Source: Brevibacterium oceani (GTDB lineage: Bacteria > Actinomycetota > Actinomycetes > Actinomycetales > Brevibacteriaceae). Taken from it: a DNA stretch of 64,000 bases. Positions within the stretch are counted from its first letter, which is position 1. Each line of letters starts with the position of its first letter. The DNA lies in contig NZ_JABKDE010000001.1 in the NCBI RefSeq assembly GCF_013623835.1, positions 124,001-188,000 of the forward strand, written 5' to 3'. Below, in pieces: positions 7,109 through 16,398 of this stretch. Both the position numbers and the translations under genes were made by a program. The notes under the pieces were generated by a model. That model saw only the letters and a list, made by a program, of their open reading frames with translations, was not told where the DNA came from and searched no databases.

Positions 7109-8131
7109 TCAGCTTCCCTTCACCGAAGTACGGGCGACGATGGCGCGGGCTCCCATGTTCACCAGCAGGGTGATGACGAAGAGGACGAGTCCGACCGTGA
7201 TGAGCTCGGACAGGCGCAGGCCGGCGGCCTCCGGGAAGTTCTGCGCGATCTCAGAGGCGATCGTCTGGTTGCCGCTGACGACCAGTGAGGCGGTGAGGAC
7301 GCCGGGTGAGAGGATCATGGCCACGGCCATGGTCTCACCGAGTGCGCGACCGAGGCCGAGCATGGTCGCCGAGACGATGCCGGACTTGCCGAACGGCAGC
7401 ACGGCCATCCGGATCATCTCCCAGCGGGTGGCGCCGAGGGCCAGGGCCGCCTCCTCCTGCAGACGCGGGGTCTGGAGGAAGATCTCACGCGTGAGCGAGG
7501 TGATGATCGGCAGGATCATGATCGACAGGACGAGGGACGCGGTGAGGAGGGTGCGGCCCGTCTGCGACACCGAGCCGTCGGCGGCCGGCGCGAAGATCGG
7601 AATCCAGCCGAACCACTGTGACAGCCACAGGTAGAAGCCGGTGAGGTTGCCGGCCAGCGCGATGCCCCACAGGCCGTAGACGACCGAGGGGATGGCGGCG
7701 AGGAGGTCGATGACGTATCCGAGCACCGGGGCGAGCTTGCGCGGCGCCATGTGCGTGGTGAACAGCGCGATGCCCAAAGCGAAGGGAGTCGCCACGACGA
7801 GCGCGATCGCCGCGGAGATGAGCGTGCCGATGACCAGCGGCCAGACGTAGGAGAAGAACCCCTTGCCGCCGGTGATCTGCGAGGGATCGGTCAGCTGCGC
7901 TTCGATCGTGTCCTTCGACTGGGCGAGCAGGAACAGGGCCACACCGGCGAGGATGACCAGGATCAGGATGCCGGCGATGAGTGTGGCGGCCGAGAAGATC
8001 CGGTCGCCGGGACGGACGACGGCCTTGGGTGCGCGCCCGTCGGGCTTCGAGGACGGCATCTGCTGCCCGGCCTCGGGTTCGGAGCTCGGCCCGGTGGGGC
8101 CTGACTCGGTGGTCTGTGTGCTGGTCGGCAC
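7109..8131 (-). CDS. pstC: Phosphate ABC transporter permease PstC
   Basis: A 340-residue permease with six main membrane segments and the coupling loop QEEAALALGATRWEMI near the C-terminal third. The first 40 residues are a hydrophilic Ser/Pro/Gly-rich cytoplasmic extension, which PstC in many bacteria lacks. The start codon is GTG at 8131 with GAGGAG five bases upstream. It forms the channel with PstA. It is separated from pstS by 134 bp containing a strong hairpin, which suggests that pstS and pstCAB mRNA levels differ. Confidence 0.95.
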   Translation of the reverse strand: MPTSTQTTESGPTGPSSEPEAGQQMPSSKPDGRAPKAVVRPGDRIFSAATLIAGILILVILAGVALFLLAQSKDTIEAQLTDPSQITGGKGFFSYVWPLVIGTLISAAIALVVATPFALGIALFTTHMAPRKLAPVLGYVIDLLAAIPSVVYGLWGIALAGNLTGFYLWLSQWFGWIPIFAPAADGSVSQTGRTLLTASLVLSIMILPIITSLTREIFLQTPRLQEEAALALGATRWEMIRMAVLPFGKSGIVSATMLGLGRALGETMAVAMILSPGVLTASLVVSGNQTIASEIAQNFPEAAGLRLSELITVGLVLFVITLLVNMGARAIVARTSVKGS

Positions 8132-8185
8132 AAGTACTCCTCACGTGACTTGTGGTGGAACCCGGGTGGTCCCACAGGCACCGAA

Positions 8186-8212
8186 GAGCGGCGCAGGGCC
8201 TCTGCGCCGCTC
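8186..8212 (-). promoter_or_regulatory. Intercistronic stem-loop between pstS and pstC
   Basis: A perfect 11-bp stem (GAGCGGCGCAG with its complement) and a 5-base loop lie between the pstS stop and the pstC start. In pst operons such hairpins act as partial terminators or shield the abundant pstS message from decay. No T-run is present, so stabilisation or attenuation fits better than full termination. Confidence 0.6.
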
Positions 8213-8265
8213 CCAGTTGGTTATTCTTCGAGGTCAGAGACCACGATCATGGAATTCGGACAGGC

Positions 8266-9381
8266 TCACTCTGCGACCTTGATCGAGTCGATGACCTTCT
8301 CGATCTGCGAGCGCAGGTCGTCCGACAGCGGGGCGGAGCCGGCCGAATCGGCGGCCGACTTCTGTCCCTCCTCCGAGATGACGAACTTCTCCCAGGCCTT
8401 GACCATGTCCACGGTCTCCTGGTCCTTGTAGGAGGAGCAGACGAGGTGGTAGGAGACGAGCACGATCGGGTAGGCACCCGACTCGGTGGTGTCGCGGGCC
8501 AGGTCGAAGGCGAGGTCGCCTTCGCCGCGTCCCTCGACCTTCTCGGAGGCGTCGACGACCTTGGTCGCGGCCTCGGGGGAGAGCTCGACGAATTCGTCGC
8601 CGACCTTGACTTTGGCGGTCTTCAGCTCACCGACGGCCGAGGCATCCGCGTAGCCGATGGCTCCGTCGGTGTCGGAGACGGTCTGGATGATGCCGTCGGT
8701 GCCCTGAGCGGCCTCGCCGCCGTACTCCTTCGGGAAGTTTCCGTCGACCTCGGCGTCCCAGTCCTTCTCGGCGGTGGCCTTGAGATACTCGGCGAAGTTC
8801 TCGGTGGTGCCCGAGTCGTCGGCACGGTGGACGGCGGTGATCTTCGTATCGGGCAGATCGGCGTCCGGGTTGTCCTTCTTGATCGCCTCGTCGTTCCACT
8901 TCGTGATGTCGCCCTTGAAGATCTTCGCGATGGTCTCGGGGGACAGGTTGAGCTCGTCGACGCCTTCGACGTTGAACGTCACGGCGATCGGGGAGATGTA
9001 GACCGGGAACTCGTAGGCTCCGTCGGCGCCGCAGGCTTCCTTGCCGGCCTCGACCTCATCGTCATCGAGGTGAGCGTCGGATCCGGCGAACTGGGCGTTG
9101 CCTGCCAGGAACTGCTCACGACCGGCACCCGAGCCGTCGGGGGAGTAGTTGACGGTCACGCCGGAGTTCTCCGAGGTGAAGTCGGCGGTCCAAGCATCCA
9201 TGGCAGCCTTCTGCGAAGAGGCGCCGATGCCGGTGAGGGTGCCCTGCAGGTCACTGTCGCCGCCGCTGGCTTCCTCTCCGGTTGCCGAGGCTCCGCCGCA
9301 GGCTGAGAGGGTGAGAGCGCCGACCGCGAGAATCGCTGCGGAGGGGGCGAGATGCTTCATCTTCACGAAGATGCCTTTCAT
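8266..9381 (-). CDS. pstS: Phosphate-binding lipoprotein PstS
   Basis: The substrate-binding component of the Pst importer, about 371 residues. A lipoprotein signal is clear: a hydrophobic run then LTLSACGGAS, with cysteine as the lipid-modified residue. GTLTGIGASSQKAAMDAW and later FVAG-type segments (AVHRADDSGTTENFAEYLK) match the PstS phosphate-binding loops. Three starts are close: ATG 9381, GTG 9366 and ATG 9360. AAAGG sits seven bases before the GTG, so 9366 may be the true start; the signal peptide is intact in every case. It is preceded by a PHO-box array and is first in the operon. Confidence 0.95.
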   Translation of the reverse strand: MKGIFVKMKHLAPSAAILAVGALTLSACGGASATGEEASGGDSDLQGTLTGIGASSQKAAMDAWTADFTSENSGVTVNYSPDGSGAGREQFLAGNAQFAGSDAHLDDDEVEAGKEACGADGAYEFPVYISPIAVTFNVEGVDELNLSPETIAKIFKGDITKWNDEAIKKDNPDADLPDTKITAVHRADDSGTTENFAEYLKATAEKDWDAEVDGNFPKEYGGEAAQGTDGIIQTVSDTDGAIGYADASAVGELKTAKVKVGDEFVELSPEAATKVVDASEKVEGRGEGDLAFDLARDTTESGAYPIVLVSYHLVCSSYKDQETVDMVKAWEKFVISEEGQKSAADSAGSAPLSDDLRSQIEKVIDSIKVAE

Positions 9382-9438
9382 GTTGTGGAGACAGCTCGAG
9401 AGTTCTCGATTGTTCGCTGTCCACGCTAAGGATCACGC

Positions 9439-9493
9439 GTGAAGTGCAAGGAGGCGAAACGTGAATGGGAGGTGAATGACGGTTGAAGGATCC
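9439..9493 (-). promoter_or_regulatory. PHO-box array upstream of pstS
   Basis: Five consecutive 11-bp units, read on the plus strand, begin GTGAAGTG, GGAGGCGA, GTGAATGG, GTGAATGA and TTGAAGGA; four carry (G/T)TGAA. On the pstS strand this reads as ATTCACC-type direct repeats every 11 bp, the layout bound by PhoP/RegX3-class OmpR regulators in actinobacteria. The array is about 58-112 bp upstream of pstS, the right place for phosphate-starvation activation by RegX3 (59.7 kb). Confidence 0.75.
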
Positions 9494-9548
9494 GCGCACT
9501 TCTGAGTGCCCGATCACAACCCCGGCCGCATTCGTGAAAGGATCGTTG

Positions 9549-10526
9549 TCAGCCGTCGATGGGGCGGACGCGTTCGATCTCGACGATGCGCGGCACCGGA
9601 CCCGGACGCACGTAGGCGATGAGGACCTCACCGGGTTTGAGGTACGGGTCCTCCTTCGGCAGCTTCTCGACGACCCGCTGCGGGGCGTGCGTACGGTAGA
9701 CCTCGAAGATCGTGGGCAGCACCGGACGGTGGGTGCAGTAGATGACGGGCTTGCCCTTCTCGAGGATCTTCTCGATCCACCGTGCGGTCTTCGCCGGGTT
9801 CGCCGCCGTGGCCTTCTCGGACAGCGTCGTCACCTTCTTGATCGACCTGCCCGTCGCCGCCGACAGCGGAGCCAGGGTCGCCATGCACCTCTTCCATGGG
9901 CTGGAGATGAGCTTCTTCGTCTCCCACGCCCCGAGCAGCCCGGTCAGCGCCATCGCCTGCCTGGTGCCGAGCTTGAGCAGGGGGCGGACATGCTCGGTCT
10001 CGTACCACTTCGACCGCGGGAACGCCTTGCCGTGGCGGACGAGGATGAGAGGCCACGCGGACAGCGCCTCCGTCGAATCGTACTTCTCCAGGGCATCGAG
10101 CTGATCGCGGTCGGCATAGGAGGTCAGCTTCGTCCGCGCCTGCTCGACCGGCAGCCACTGTGCCCGGTCGACCTCGCGTTCGTTCATCGGCGCGAACGGG
10201 GGATCGCCCTTGACCTCGGTGGACCAGTAGAAGACCTTCTTGAGCTTCTTCCCTCCGACCATGTATTCGGCGGTGGGCAGGGGGATGCCCAGGTGGATGT
10301 CGAATCCCGTCTCTTCCCTGACCTCACGCACGGCCGCCTCGGGCAGCGTCTCACCAGGCTCGACCTTGCCCTTGGGCCAGGACCAGTCGTTGTACTTCGG
10401 ACGGTGGATGAGGGCGACTTCGAGGCCATCGGCCCCATGACGCCAGCACACGGCACCGGCTGCCAGCACATCGGCGTCGACACGCGACGACGCCTGCGCG
10501 GTTTCGACCGGTGAAGGGCCGCTCAC
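9549..10526 (-). CDS. NUDIX hydrolase fused to histidine phosphatase (MutT1-type)
   Basis: A two-domain protein of 325 residues. The N-terminal NUDIX domain has a complete box, [20 protein letters not shown] followed by TGF, and [16 protein letters not shown] before it. The C-terminal half is a histidine phosphatase domain beginning LILVRHGKA. This build matches mycobacterial MutT1, which hydrolyses 8-oxo-dGTP and diadenosine polyphosphates and sits beside ppk. The start is a GTG at 10526 that overlaps the ppk stop (GTGA), so translation is coupled. The same order ppk-mutT1 in Mycobacterium supports the call. It likely cleans the nucleotide pool. Confidence 0.9.
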   Translation of the reverse strand: MSGPSPVETAQASSRVDADVLAAGAVCWRHGADGLEVALIHRPKYNDWSWPKGKVEPGETLPEAAVREVREETGFDIHLGIPLPTAEYMVGGKKLKKVFYWSTEVKGDPPFAPMNEREVDRAQWLPVEQARTKLTSYADRDQLDALEKYDSTEALSAWPLILVRHGKAFPRSKWYETEHVRPLLKLGTRQAMALTGLLGAWETKKLISSPWKRCMATLAPLSAATGRSIKKVTTLSEKATAANPAKTARWIEKILEKGKPVIYCTHRPVLPTIFEVYRTHAPQRVVEKLPKEDPYLKPGEVLIAYVRPGPVPRIVEIERVRPIDG

Positions 10527-12667
10527 GCCTCGTCCCCGATCCGCCGACGACTGCGGTGACGGCGGATGAGCTCCGTCTGATAGTCGATGAGGATGGTGCC
10601 GTCGGCATCGTGGGTGCGCCGGGTCCACTTGCCGTCTGCGGCGAGTTCGAACGCCGAGGTGGTCTCCGTGAAGGCGAGATCGAACAGATCGATGATCTCC
10701 TCCCGGTGGTTGTCCTGGACGATCTGCACGAGGGTCTCGACCCGCCGGTCGAGGTTGCGGTGCATCATGTCCGCCGAACCGATGTAGACGATCGGGTCCC
10801 CGCCGTTGCCGAAGACGAAGGCGCGGGAGTGTTCGAGGAATCGACCGAGCACGGAGCGGACCGTGATGTTCTCGCTCAGCCCTTCGATGCCCGGACGCAG
10901 GGCGCAGATGCCGCGGACGAACACCTCGACGCTCACCCCGGCCCGGGAAGCCCGGTAGAGGGCGTCGATGATGGCTTCGTCGACGATGGAGTTGACCTTG
11001 ATCCTCACCTGCCCGGCACCGCCGGCCTCGGCGATGGCGATCTCTGATTCGATGAGGTCGACGAGCCCGGTGCGCACCTGGGTCGGAGCGACGAGGAGGC
11101 GTGAGTACTCCGAGCGCGGGGCGTAGCCGGAGAGCTGGTTGAACAGCTTCGTCAGATCGTCGGCGACGGCGGTGTCTCTGGTCAGCAGACCGAAGTCCTC
11201 GTAGCCGCGTGCGGTCTTCGGGTGGTAGTTGCCGGTGCCGACGTGGCAGTAGCGGGCCAGTCCCTCGGCCTCCTGGCGGACGACGAGGGAGAGCTTCGCA
11301 TGCGTCTTGAGACCGACGATGCCGTAGACGACGTGGACGCCGGCGCGCTCGAGCTTGCGCGCCCACGTGATGTTGGCCTCCTCGTCGAAGCGGGCCTTGA
11401 TCTCGACGACGGCGAGGACCTGAATTCCGGCCTGCGCGGCGTCGACGAGGGCGTCGATGATCGGCGAATCGCCGGAGGTGCGGTAGAGCGTCTGCTTGAT
11501 CGCGAGCACGTTCTTATCCGCGGCGGCCTGTTCCAGGAAGGCCTGCACACTCGTGGAGAACGAGTCGTAGGGGTGGTGGAGGAGGATGTCACGGCTGGAC
11601 ACCGCCGAGAACACGTCGACCTGATCGCTGGATTCGCGCAGGGACAGGTCCTTGTTCATCTGCGGAACCATCTTCGGATAGTGCAGATCATCGCGGGGCA
11701 CATCGGCGATGTCGGACATGCCGGAGAGGTCGAGCGGCGTCGGCAGATGGTAGATCTCGGATTCGTGGATGCCCAGTTCGTCCTTGAGCATCTCGAGCAC
11801 CCGGGGGTGGATGTTCTCCGTGATCTCCATCCGCACGGCCGGTCCGAAGCGGCGGCGCAGCAGCTCTTTCTCCAGGGCCTTGAGCAGGTTCTCCGCATCG
11901 TCCTCTTCGACCTCGAGGTCTTCGTTGCGGGTGACGCGGAAGGTCGAGTGGTGGATGACCTCCATGCCTTCGAACAGCGTGCCGAGGTGTTCGGCGATGA
12001 TGTCCTCGAGGGCGACGAAGCGGGCTGGGACGTCGCGTCCGGCGGGTCGGTCGGTCGCCTCGGCGACGTTGAAGAACCGGGGCAGGCGCGGGGGCACCTT
12101 GACCCGGGCGAAGAGCTCCTTGCCGGATTCCGGATAGCGCAGGAGCACGCCGAGGTTGAGCGAGAGGCCCGAGATGTAGGGGAACGGGTGCGCGGGATCG
12201 ACGGCCAGGGGCGTGAGGACGGGGAAGACGTGACCGAAGAAGAATTCGTCGACGCGGGCGCGCTCGTCCTCGGTGAGATCATCGACCTGGACCTTCGTGA
12301 TCGACTCCGCGTCGAGGCGGGGGCCGATGTCGTCCTTGAGCAGGGCGGCGTGCCGACTCATCAGTTCGTAGGCGCGCACGCCGATGTCGTGCATGACCTG
12401 CGCGGGCATCCGGCCGGTGACGCTCGGCACGGCCAGACCGGTGTTGATGCGGCGTTTGAGGCCGGCGACGCGGACCATGAAGAACTCGTCGAGGTTGGTC
12501 GCGAAGATCGAGAGGAACCGGACCCGCTCGAGCAGCGGGATCTCCGGGTCGGAGGCGAGGTCGAGGACGCGTTCGTTGAACGCGAGCCAGCTGAGTTCGC
12601 GGTCGAGGAATCGGTCGGCCGGGTCGGGCAGATTCAGCTCCTGCCCGGCTGCTGCGATGTCGTACAA
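10523..12667 (-). CDS. ppk: Polyphosphate kinase 1
   Basis: Makes polyphosphate from ATP reversibly. The 714-residue frame starts near [16 protein letters not shown], the standard PPK1 N-terminus, and contains [19 protein letters not shown] and the catalytic-histidine region [17 protein letters not shown] (the autophosphorylated histidine). I chose the TTG at 12667 as start: GGAG lies six to seven bases upstream, it is four bases past the mshD stop, and it leads straight into the conserved region. An ATG at 12697 would overlap mshD by 26 bp with no ribosome binding site. Polyphosphate storage fits the phosphate theme of the window. Confidence 0.95.
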   Translation of the reverse strand: MYDIAAAGQELNLPDPADRFLDRELSWLAFNERVLDLASDPEIPLLERVRFLSIFATNLDEFFMVRVAGLKRRINTGLAVPSVTGRMPAQVMHDIGVRAYELMSRHAALLKDDIGPRLDAESITKVQVDDLTEDERARVDEFFFGHVFPVLTPLAVDPAHPFPYISGLSLNLGVLLRYPESGKELFARVKVPPRLPRFFNVAEATDRPAGRDVPARFVALEDIIAEHLGTLFEGMEVIHHSTFRVTRNEDLEVEEDDAENLLKALEKELLRRRFGPAVRMEITENIHPRVLEMLKDELGIHESEIYHLPTPLDLSGMSDIADVPRDDLHYPKMVPQMNKDLSLRESSDQVDVFSAVSSRDILLHHPYDSFSTSVQAFLEQAAADKNVLAIKQTLYRTSGDSPIIDALVDAAQAGIQVLAVVEIKARFDEEANITWARKLERAGVHVVYGIVGLKTHAKLSLVVRQEAEGLARYCHVGTGNYHPKTARGYEDFGLLTRDTAVADDLTKLFNQLSGYAPRSEYSRLLVAPTQVRTGLVDLIESEIAIAEAGGAGQVRIKVNSIVDEAIIDALYRASRAGVSVEVFVRGICALRPGIEGLSENITVRSVLGRFLEHSRAFVFGNGGDPIVYIGSADMMHRNLDRRVETLVQIVQDNHREEIIDLFDLAFTETTSAFELAADGKWTRRTHDADGTILIDYQTELIRRHRSRRRIGDEA

Positions 12668-12671
12668 CGCT

Positions 12672-13655
12672 CTACTCCTTCTCGCCTGCGGGTGCATAGG
12701 CCACGTGCGCGATCGCGACGTGGAAGCCCAACCGCTCGTACAAGCCTAGCGCCGGAGCATTGTCCGATTCGACGTAGAGTTCGATGACCCCGGCCCCGTC
12801 GGCGACCATCCGTCGCAGGCCCTCGACCGTGAGCGCCTTGCCCACCCCCTTGGCGTGGATGTGCGGGTCGACCCCGACGACATAGACCTCGCCGAGGCGG
12901 CCTTCAGTCTCCGTGTCCGTGATCTTCGTCTGGTGGAAGCCGATGACCTCTCCGTCGCGGACGGCGAGGATGACCGTATCCGGGTCGAAGTCGTCGGCGG
13001 TGACGATGGCATCGATGTCGGCACGGGTCTGCGAACCCTGTTCGGGGTGCCAGTCGAAGGCGGCATTATTCACGGCCAGCCAGCCGTCTTCGTCGCCGGG
13101 GGCGAACGAGCGGATCTCGACGCCGTCGGGGGCATCGGTCTCGGGCAGGTCGGTCAGGCTCAGACCTTCTTCGGTGCGCATCTGGTAGAGGACGCGGTCG
13201 CGGCCGAGTCCGTACTTCTTCGCCAGATGGGCAGCGGCGGGGTGGTCGCCGTGGGACCAGCACCAGGCCTCGGGCTGCTCGTCGAGGATCGTTCTGAGCA
13301 GCTTCTCGCCGAGTCCGGTGCCGCGGTGTTCGGGGGCGATGAGGAATTCGGCGGCGTGCCGCTCTCCCTGCAGGGCGCGGATGCCGAAGCCGATGAGCTC
13401 GGCGCCTCCGCCGGCAGTCGCGACCTCCGCGTCGGCGGCAGATGCGGCACTGCCGCCGTCTGCGTACACACGCCACACGCTCGAGGCGGTCTGCGCCTCG
13501 TGGGAGGTGTCCTCACCGGTGGCGATGGCGATGAGCACGCCGGAGATCTCGGCAGCGCCGTCGGCGAGAGCCACGCGGTCGAGGAATGCCTGCTCCGCCT
13601 CGGTGAGGGTGTCGATGGGGGTGCCCGTGACCGCTCCGCTGGCCGTAATCGTCAT
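12672..13655 (-). CDS. mshD: Mycothiol synthase MshD
   Basis: The last step of mycothiol synthesis: acetylation of Cys-GlcN-Ins by acetyl-CoA. The 327-residue protein has two GNAT folds. The first holds [17 protein letters not shown], the second [20 protein letters not shown], both acetyl-CoA loops. The MshD-specific substrate motif [13 protein letters not shown] is present near the middle. Its ATG overlaps the stop of the upstream regulator gene (ATGA), and its stop provides the Shine-Dalgarno region of ppk. The neighbour order regulator-mshD matches glnR-mshD in Mycobacterium. mshA lies at 52.4 kb in the same window. Confidence 0.93.
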   Translation of the reverse strand: MTITASGAVTGTPIDTLTEAEQAFLDRVALADGAAEISGVLIAIATGEDTSHEAQTASSVWRVYADGGSAASAADAEVATAGGGAELIGFGIRALQGERHAAEFLIAPEHRGTGLGEKLLRTILDEQPEAWCWSHGDHPAAAHLAKKYGLGRDRVLYQMRTEEGLSLTDLPETDAPDGVEIRSFAPGDEDGWLAVNNAAFDWHPEQGSQTRADIDAIVTADDFDPDTVILAVRDGEVIGFHQTKITDTETEGRLGEVYVVGVDPHIHAKGVGKALTVEGLRRMVADGAGVIELYVESDNAPALGLYERLGFHVAIAHVAYAPAGEKE

Positions 13656-14692
13656 ACCTTCACGTCCTCCGTGCTCGTCGTCTCTCCCGAGTCGGGATGC
13701 TCGTCTTCGGGGTGCCCGCTGCCCGCGGAAGTCGAGGACTCCTTCCCTGATTCCGCGGAGTCGGGCGCGTCGTTCTCCTCGCCCTCATCCTCGTCCTCGG
13801 TGACGCTGTCGGCGCTGAATCGGTAACCGACATTGCGCACCGTGTGGATGGCGTTCTCGAGGTCTTTGCCGAGTTTCGCACGGAGGCGTCGGACATGCAC
13901 GTCGACGGTGCGGGTGCCGCCGAAGTAGTCGTCACCCCACACGGCCAGCAGAATCTCGTCGCGGGTGAAGACGCGTTCGGGGTGCATTGCGAAGAACTTC
14001 AGCAGCGCGAACTCGCGATAGGTCAGGTCGAGGCTGCGACCGCCGAGCTCGGCGGTGAATGCGGTTTCGTCGATGCGCAGAGTGCCGGTGACGACGATCA
14101 TCGGCTCACCGTCGGCATTCCACGGACCGCCCTCGACCCCCTCGCCGAAGTACCCCTGCGCACCGGCCTCCCGGGAGGTGGCGACCGGGCCGCGCCCGGA
14201 ATCGAGGGGACCGCGTCCGGTGCGGATCGGCCCCCGACCGATGCCGCTGACCGTCGCCCCCATGCCGCCGGCGCCGGCAAGATACGGGCCGCCGAGGCGC
14301 GCCCCGCCTGAGTAGGGGCCGGAGGCCGCAGCCTGACGCTGACGATCACGGGCCACGCGCAGCCGCGCCTCCACCTCGGCGGGGCCGGCAGTCGTGAGGA
14401 TGAAATCTGACACGTTCCACTTCGCCGAGGCGGTCGCCAGTCCGCCCTCTCCGAGCACGACGATGACCGGCGCGGTGACGCTGCGGTGGGTGAGCACCTC
14501 GGCGATCCGCGGGGCCAGGGACAGGTCGAGGCAGGCGTCGGCAATGACGACGTCGGCGTCGAGCGACTCACGGTCGGCGGTGGTCAGGGCATCGGCGCCG
14601 AGGCGGCTGACCTGGTGACCGAGGTACTGCAGCGATTCGGGGGCGATGGGGGATTCGACGCGAGCCGTGGGGCAGATGTGCAGGATCCGCAT
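13652..14692 (-). CDS. Orphan OmpR-family response regulator, GlnR-like, with long linker
   Basis: A receiver-like domain (residues 1-120) with a possible acceptor Asp52 in DVVIADACLDL, then a Gly/Arg-rich linker of about 80 residues, then a winged-helix domain (LDLTYREFALLKFFAMHPE ... RTVDVHVRRLRAKLG ... TVRNVGYRF). No histidine kinase is adjacent. Position next to mshD matches GlnR (Rv0818) in Mycobacterium, the nitrogen regulator, so I infer a GlnR-like protein. Typical GlnR is about 255 residues; this one is 346, the excess being the linker and an acidic Ser/Glu-rich tail. The ATG is preceded by GGAGG ten bases upstream. It heads the operon with mshD, ppk and the NUDIX gene. Confidence 0.75.
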   Translation of the reverse strand: MRILHICPTARVESPIAPESLQYLGHQVSRLGADALTTADRESLDADVVIADACLDLSLAPRIAEVLTHRSVTAPVIVVLGEGGLATASAKWNVSDFILTTAGPAEVEARLRVARDRQRQAAASGPYSGGARLGGPYLAGAGGMGATVSGIGRGPIRTGRGPLDSGRGPVATSREAGAQGYFGEGVEGGPWNADGEPMIVVTGTLRIDETAFTAELGGRSLDLTYREFALLKFFAMHPERVFTRDEILLAVWGDDYFGGTRTVDVHVRRLRAKLGKDLENAIHTVRNVGYRFSADSVTEDEDEGEENDAPDSAESGKESSTSAGSGHPEDEHPDSGETTSTEDVKV

Positions 14693-14786
14693 GTGCTGCC
14701 TCCACCTCCTCGGTGTGTGTCGTCTGAGTAGAAGTATAGCGAGTGCGAAATCGCGAAGCCGTGACCGGATGAGGCACGATAGTGCT

Positions 14787-15590
14787 GTGATCAGATGGAT
14801 TCGAGTAGCCGTCGCACTGGTGCTGGTGCTGGCCCTGAGTGCCTCCGTGTACTGGGGCTACACGCTGTTCCTGTTTGCGACCGGGCTCATCGTCTTCGGC
14901 GTGGCCTACGGTTGGCCGCGCCTGACGGACTCCCCGCAGCCGCGGGCGACGTCGATCATGCTCGCCCTCTTCGGGGTGGCCGGTCTCTTCGCCGCATGGA
15001 ACGACGACTCCGCACCATACCTCGACTGGCTGCCGGTGCTCGCGGGCCTGGGCCTGCTATGGACGTTCGTGCAGAACCTCACCCGCGGAATCGGCGCCTC
15101 GGACGCGGTGGCGAACGTCTCCGCGCAGGTCTCCGGCCTCGTCATCGTCCTGTCCGCGAGCACCTGGGTCGCGGCGATCACGGTGCCCGGTGACAAGGAA
15201 GCCATCGTCGTCGGCCTCTTCGCTCTGCTGATGGCCCAGTGCATGACCGCGCTGCCGTGGCCGGCGATCTACACCTCGCCCCTGGCTATCGTCATGGCCA
15301 CCGCCGTCGCCGGAATCCTCTCCGTGCTCGTGTTCGAACATGCGATCTCATGGCCGACCGCGCTCGTGCTGGGAATCGTTATGGGTCTGCTCGTCGCCGC
15401 GGTCGATCGGATGCTCGGACTCGTCGCGTTCGCGAAGTTCCAGGCGGCGAGCCTCGAGGCCTCACAGAACATCGAACTGAAGAAGAACGTGGAGAAGGCG
15501 CGCAGCTTCGCCGTCCAGCTCGCCCTGGGTGCTGCCCCGATCGCCCTCGGCGGCGTCGTCGTCTACGCCCTCGAACGCATCGCACTCTGA
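14787..15590 (+). CDS. Multi-pass membrane protein of unknown function
   Basis: A 267-residue protein with about eight hydrophobic segments, and a cytoplasmic helix near residues 215-240 (FAKFQAASLEASQNIELKKN) before a last membrane helix. I recognise no named family. I chose the GTG at 14787: CACGAT, a -10-like hexamer, stands six bases upstream, the leaderless layout seen at several genes here, and an in-frame ATG at 14769 lacks a ribosome binding site. It is divergent from the GlnR-like operon and followed by a 38-residue membrane protein and a nitrobindin-like gene. Confidence 0.7.
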   Translation: MIRWIRVAVALVLVLALSASVYWGYTLFLFATGLIVFGVAYGWPRLTDSPQPRATSIMLALFGVAGLFAAWNDDSAPYLDWLPVLAGLGLLWTFVQNLTRGIGASDAVANVSAQVSGLVIVLSASTWVAAITVPGDKEAIVVGLFALLMAQCMTALPWPAIYTSPLAIVMATAVAGILSVLVFEHAISWPTALVLGIVMGLLVAAVDRMLGLVAFAKFQAASLEASQNIELKKNVEKARSFAVQLALGAAPIALGGVVVYALERIAL

Positions 15591-15675
15591 GCACCTCCCC
15601 ATCCGGGTCTGCAGCGGACTTCTGTGCCAGCGAACCGGATGCACAACGAGTTGCCGGGAACTGTAGACTGAGGGC

Positions 15676-15792
15676 ATGGAAAATCTCGTTGCTCTCGAAA
15701 TCGTCTTCTCCAGCCTCGTCGGCATCGCCGCACTCGGTGCCCTGGGCGTGGGAGTCAAGGTCGTCACCGCGCTGTTCAAAGACAACCGCTGA
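15676..15792 (+). CDS. Very small membrane protein (38 residues)
   Basis: ATG at 15676 opens a 38-residue frame MENLVALEIVFSSLVGIAAL and on to KDNR, one hydrophobic helix with a basic end. TAGACT, a good -10 hexamer, ends six bases before the ATG, so the message is probably leaderless. It stops 5 bp before the nitrobindin-like gene, suggesting one transcript. Codon third positions are G/C-rich. I know no function; single-helix proteins of this size often attach to larger membrane complexes. Confidence 0.6.
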   Translation: MENLVALEIVFSSLVGIAALGALGVGVKVVTALFKDNR

Positions 15793-15797
15793 GACCG

Positions 15798-16397
15798 ATG
15801 ATCGAACTTGACGCCTCGGTCCATCCGGAGCTCGTCCCCCTGTCCTGGCTGATCGGGTCGTGGGAAGGCGTCGGAGTCGTCGGCTACGCGGATACGCCTG
15901 AGAAGCAGTTCGGCCAGCGCGTCGACTTCGTCGCCCACGAGGGCACCCCGTACCTGCAGTACACCGCGCATGCGTGGCTGCTGACCGAGGGCGGGGAGCT
16001 CGAATCGACCCTGACGCTCGAGACCGGCATCTGGCAGCTCGTGCGTCAGCGCGATGAAGGCGACGTCGGACCGGGCATGATGGTGCCCACCGCCGACCAG
16101 AGCTTCACCTCCGCCGCGGCCGTCGAAACACTGCGCACGAATGACGACGCGTTCGAGATCGAAGCCGAGATCGTTCACCCGCACGGAGTCATGGAACTCT
16201 ACGCGGGCACCGTCAAGGGCCCGCGCATCGACCTCGCCACCGATGTCGTCGCCCGCACGAAGACCTCGAAGGAGTACACCGCCTCGACGCGGATGTACGG
16301 ACTCGTCGGAGGCGAACTGATGTGGGCCTGGGATATGGCGGCCATGGGTCACGAACTCGCCTCCCACTCCTCCGCCAGATTGAAGAAGCTGTCTTAA
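15798..16397 (+). CDS. Nitrobindin-like FABP family heme-binding beta-barrel protein
   Basis: A 199-residue protein with the family signature LIGSWEGVGVVGYA near residues 19-32 (usually GxWxGxGxGxYP), a run of beta strands rich in aromatics, and EIVHPHGVMELYAGTV, whose histidine region lies near the heme in related proteins. Related proteins (THAP4 C-terminal domain, Rv2717c, Rv0813c) bind ferric heme and may handle nitric oxide. It follows a 38-residue membrane protein by 5 bp and is 1 bp from YgfZ. The pairing with YgfZ near a GlnR-mshD block recalls the Rv0811-Rv0819 region of Mycobacterium. Confidence 0.88.
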   Translation: MIELDASVHPELVPLSWLIGSWEGVGVVGYADTPEKQFGQRVDFVAHEGTPYLQYTAHAWLLTEGGELESTLTLETGIWQLVRQRDEGDVGPGMMVPTADQSFTSAAAVETLRTNDDAFEIEAEIVHPHGVMELYAGTVKGPRIDLATDVVARTKTSKEYTASTRMYGLVGGELMWAWDMAAMGHELASHSSARLKKLS

Positions 16398-16398
16398 G

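Noticed and set aside
11222..12787. A 521-codon gene on the plus strand opposite ppk
   Set aside because: It is antisense to the well-conserved polyphosphate kinase and has a composition typical of shadow frames.
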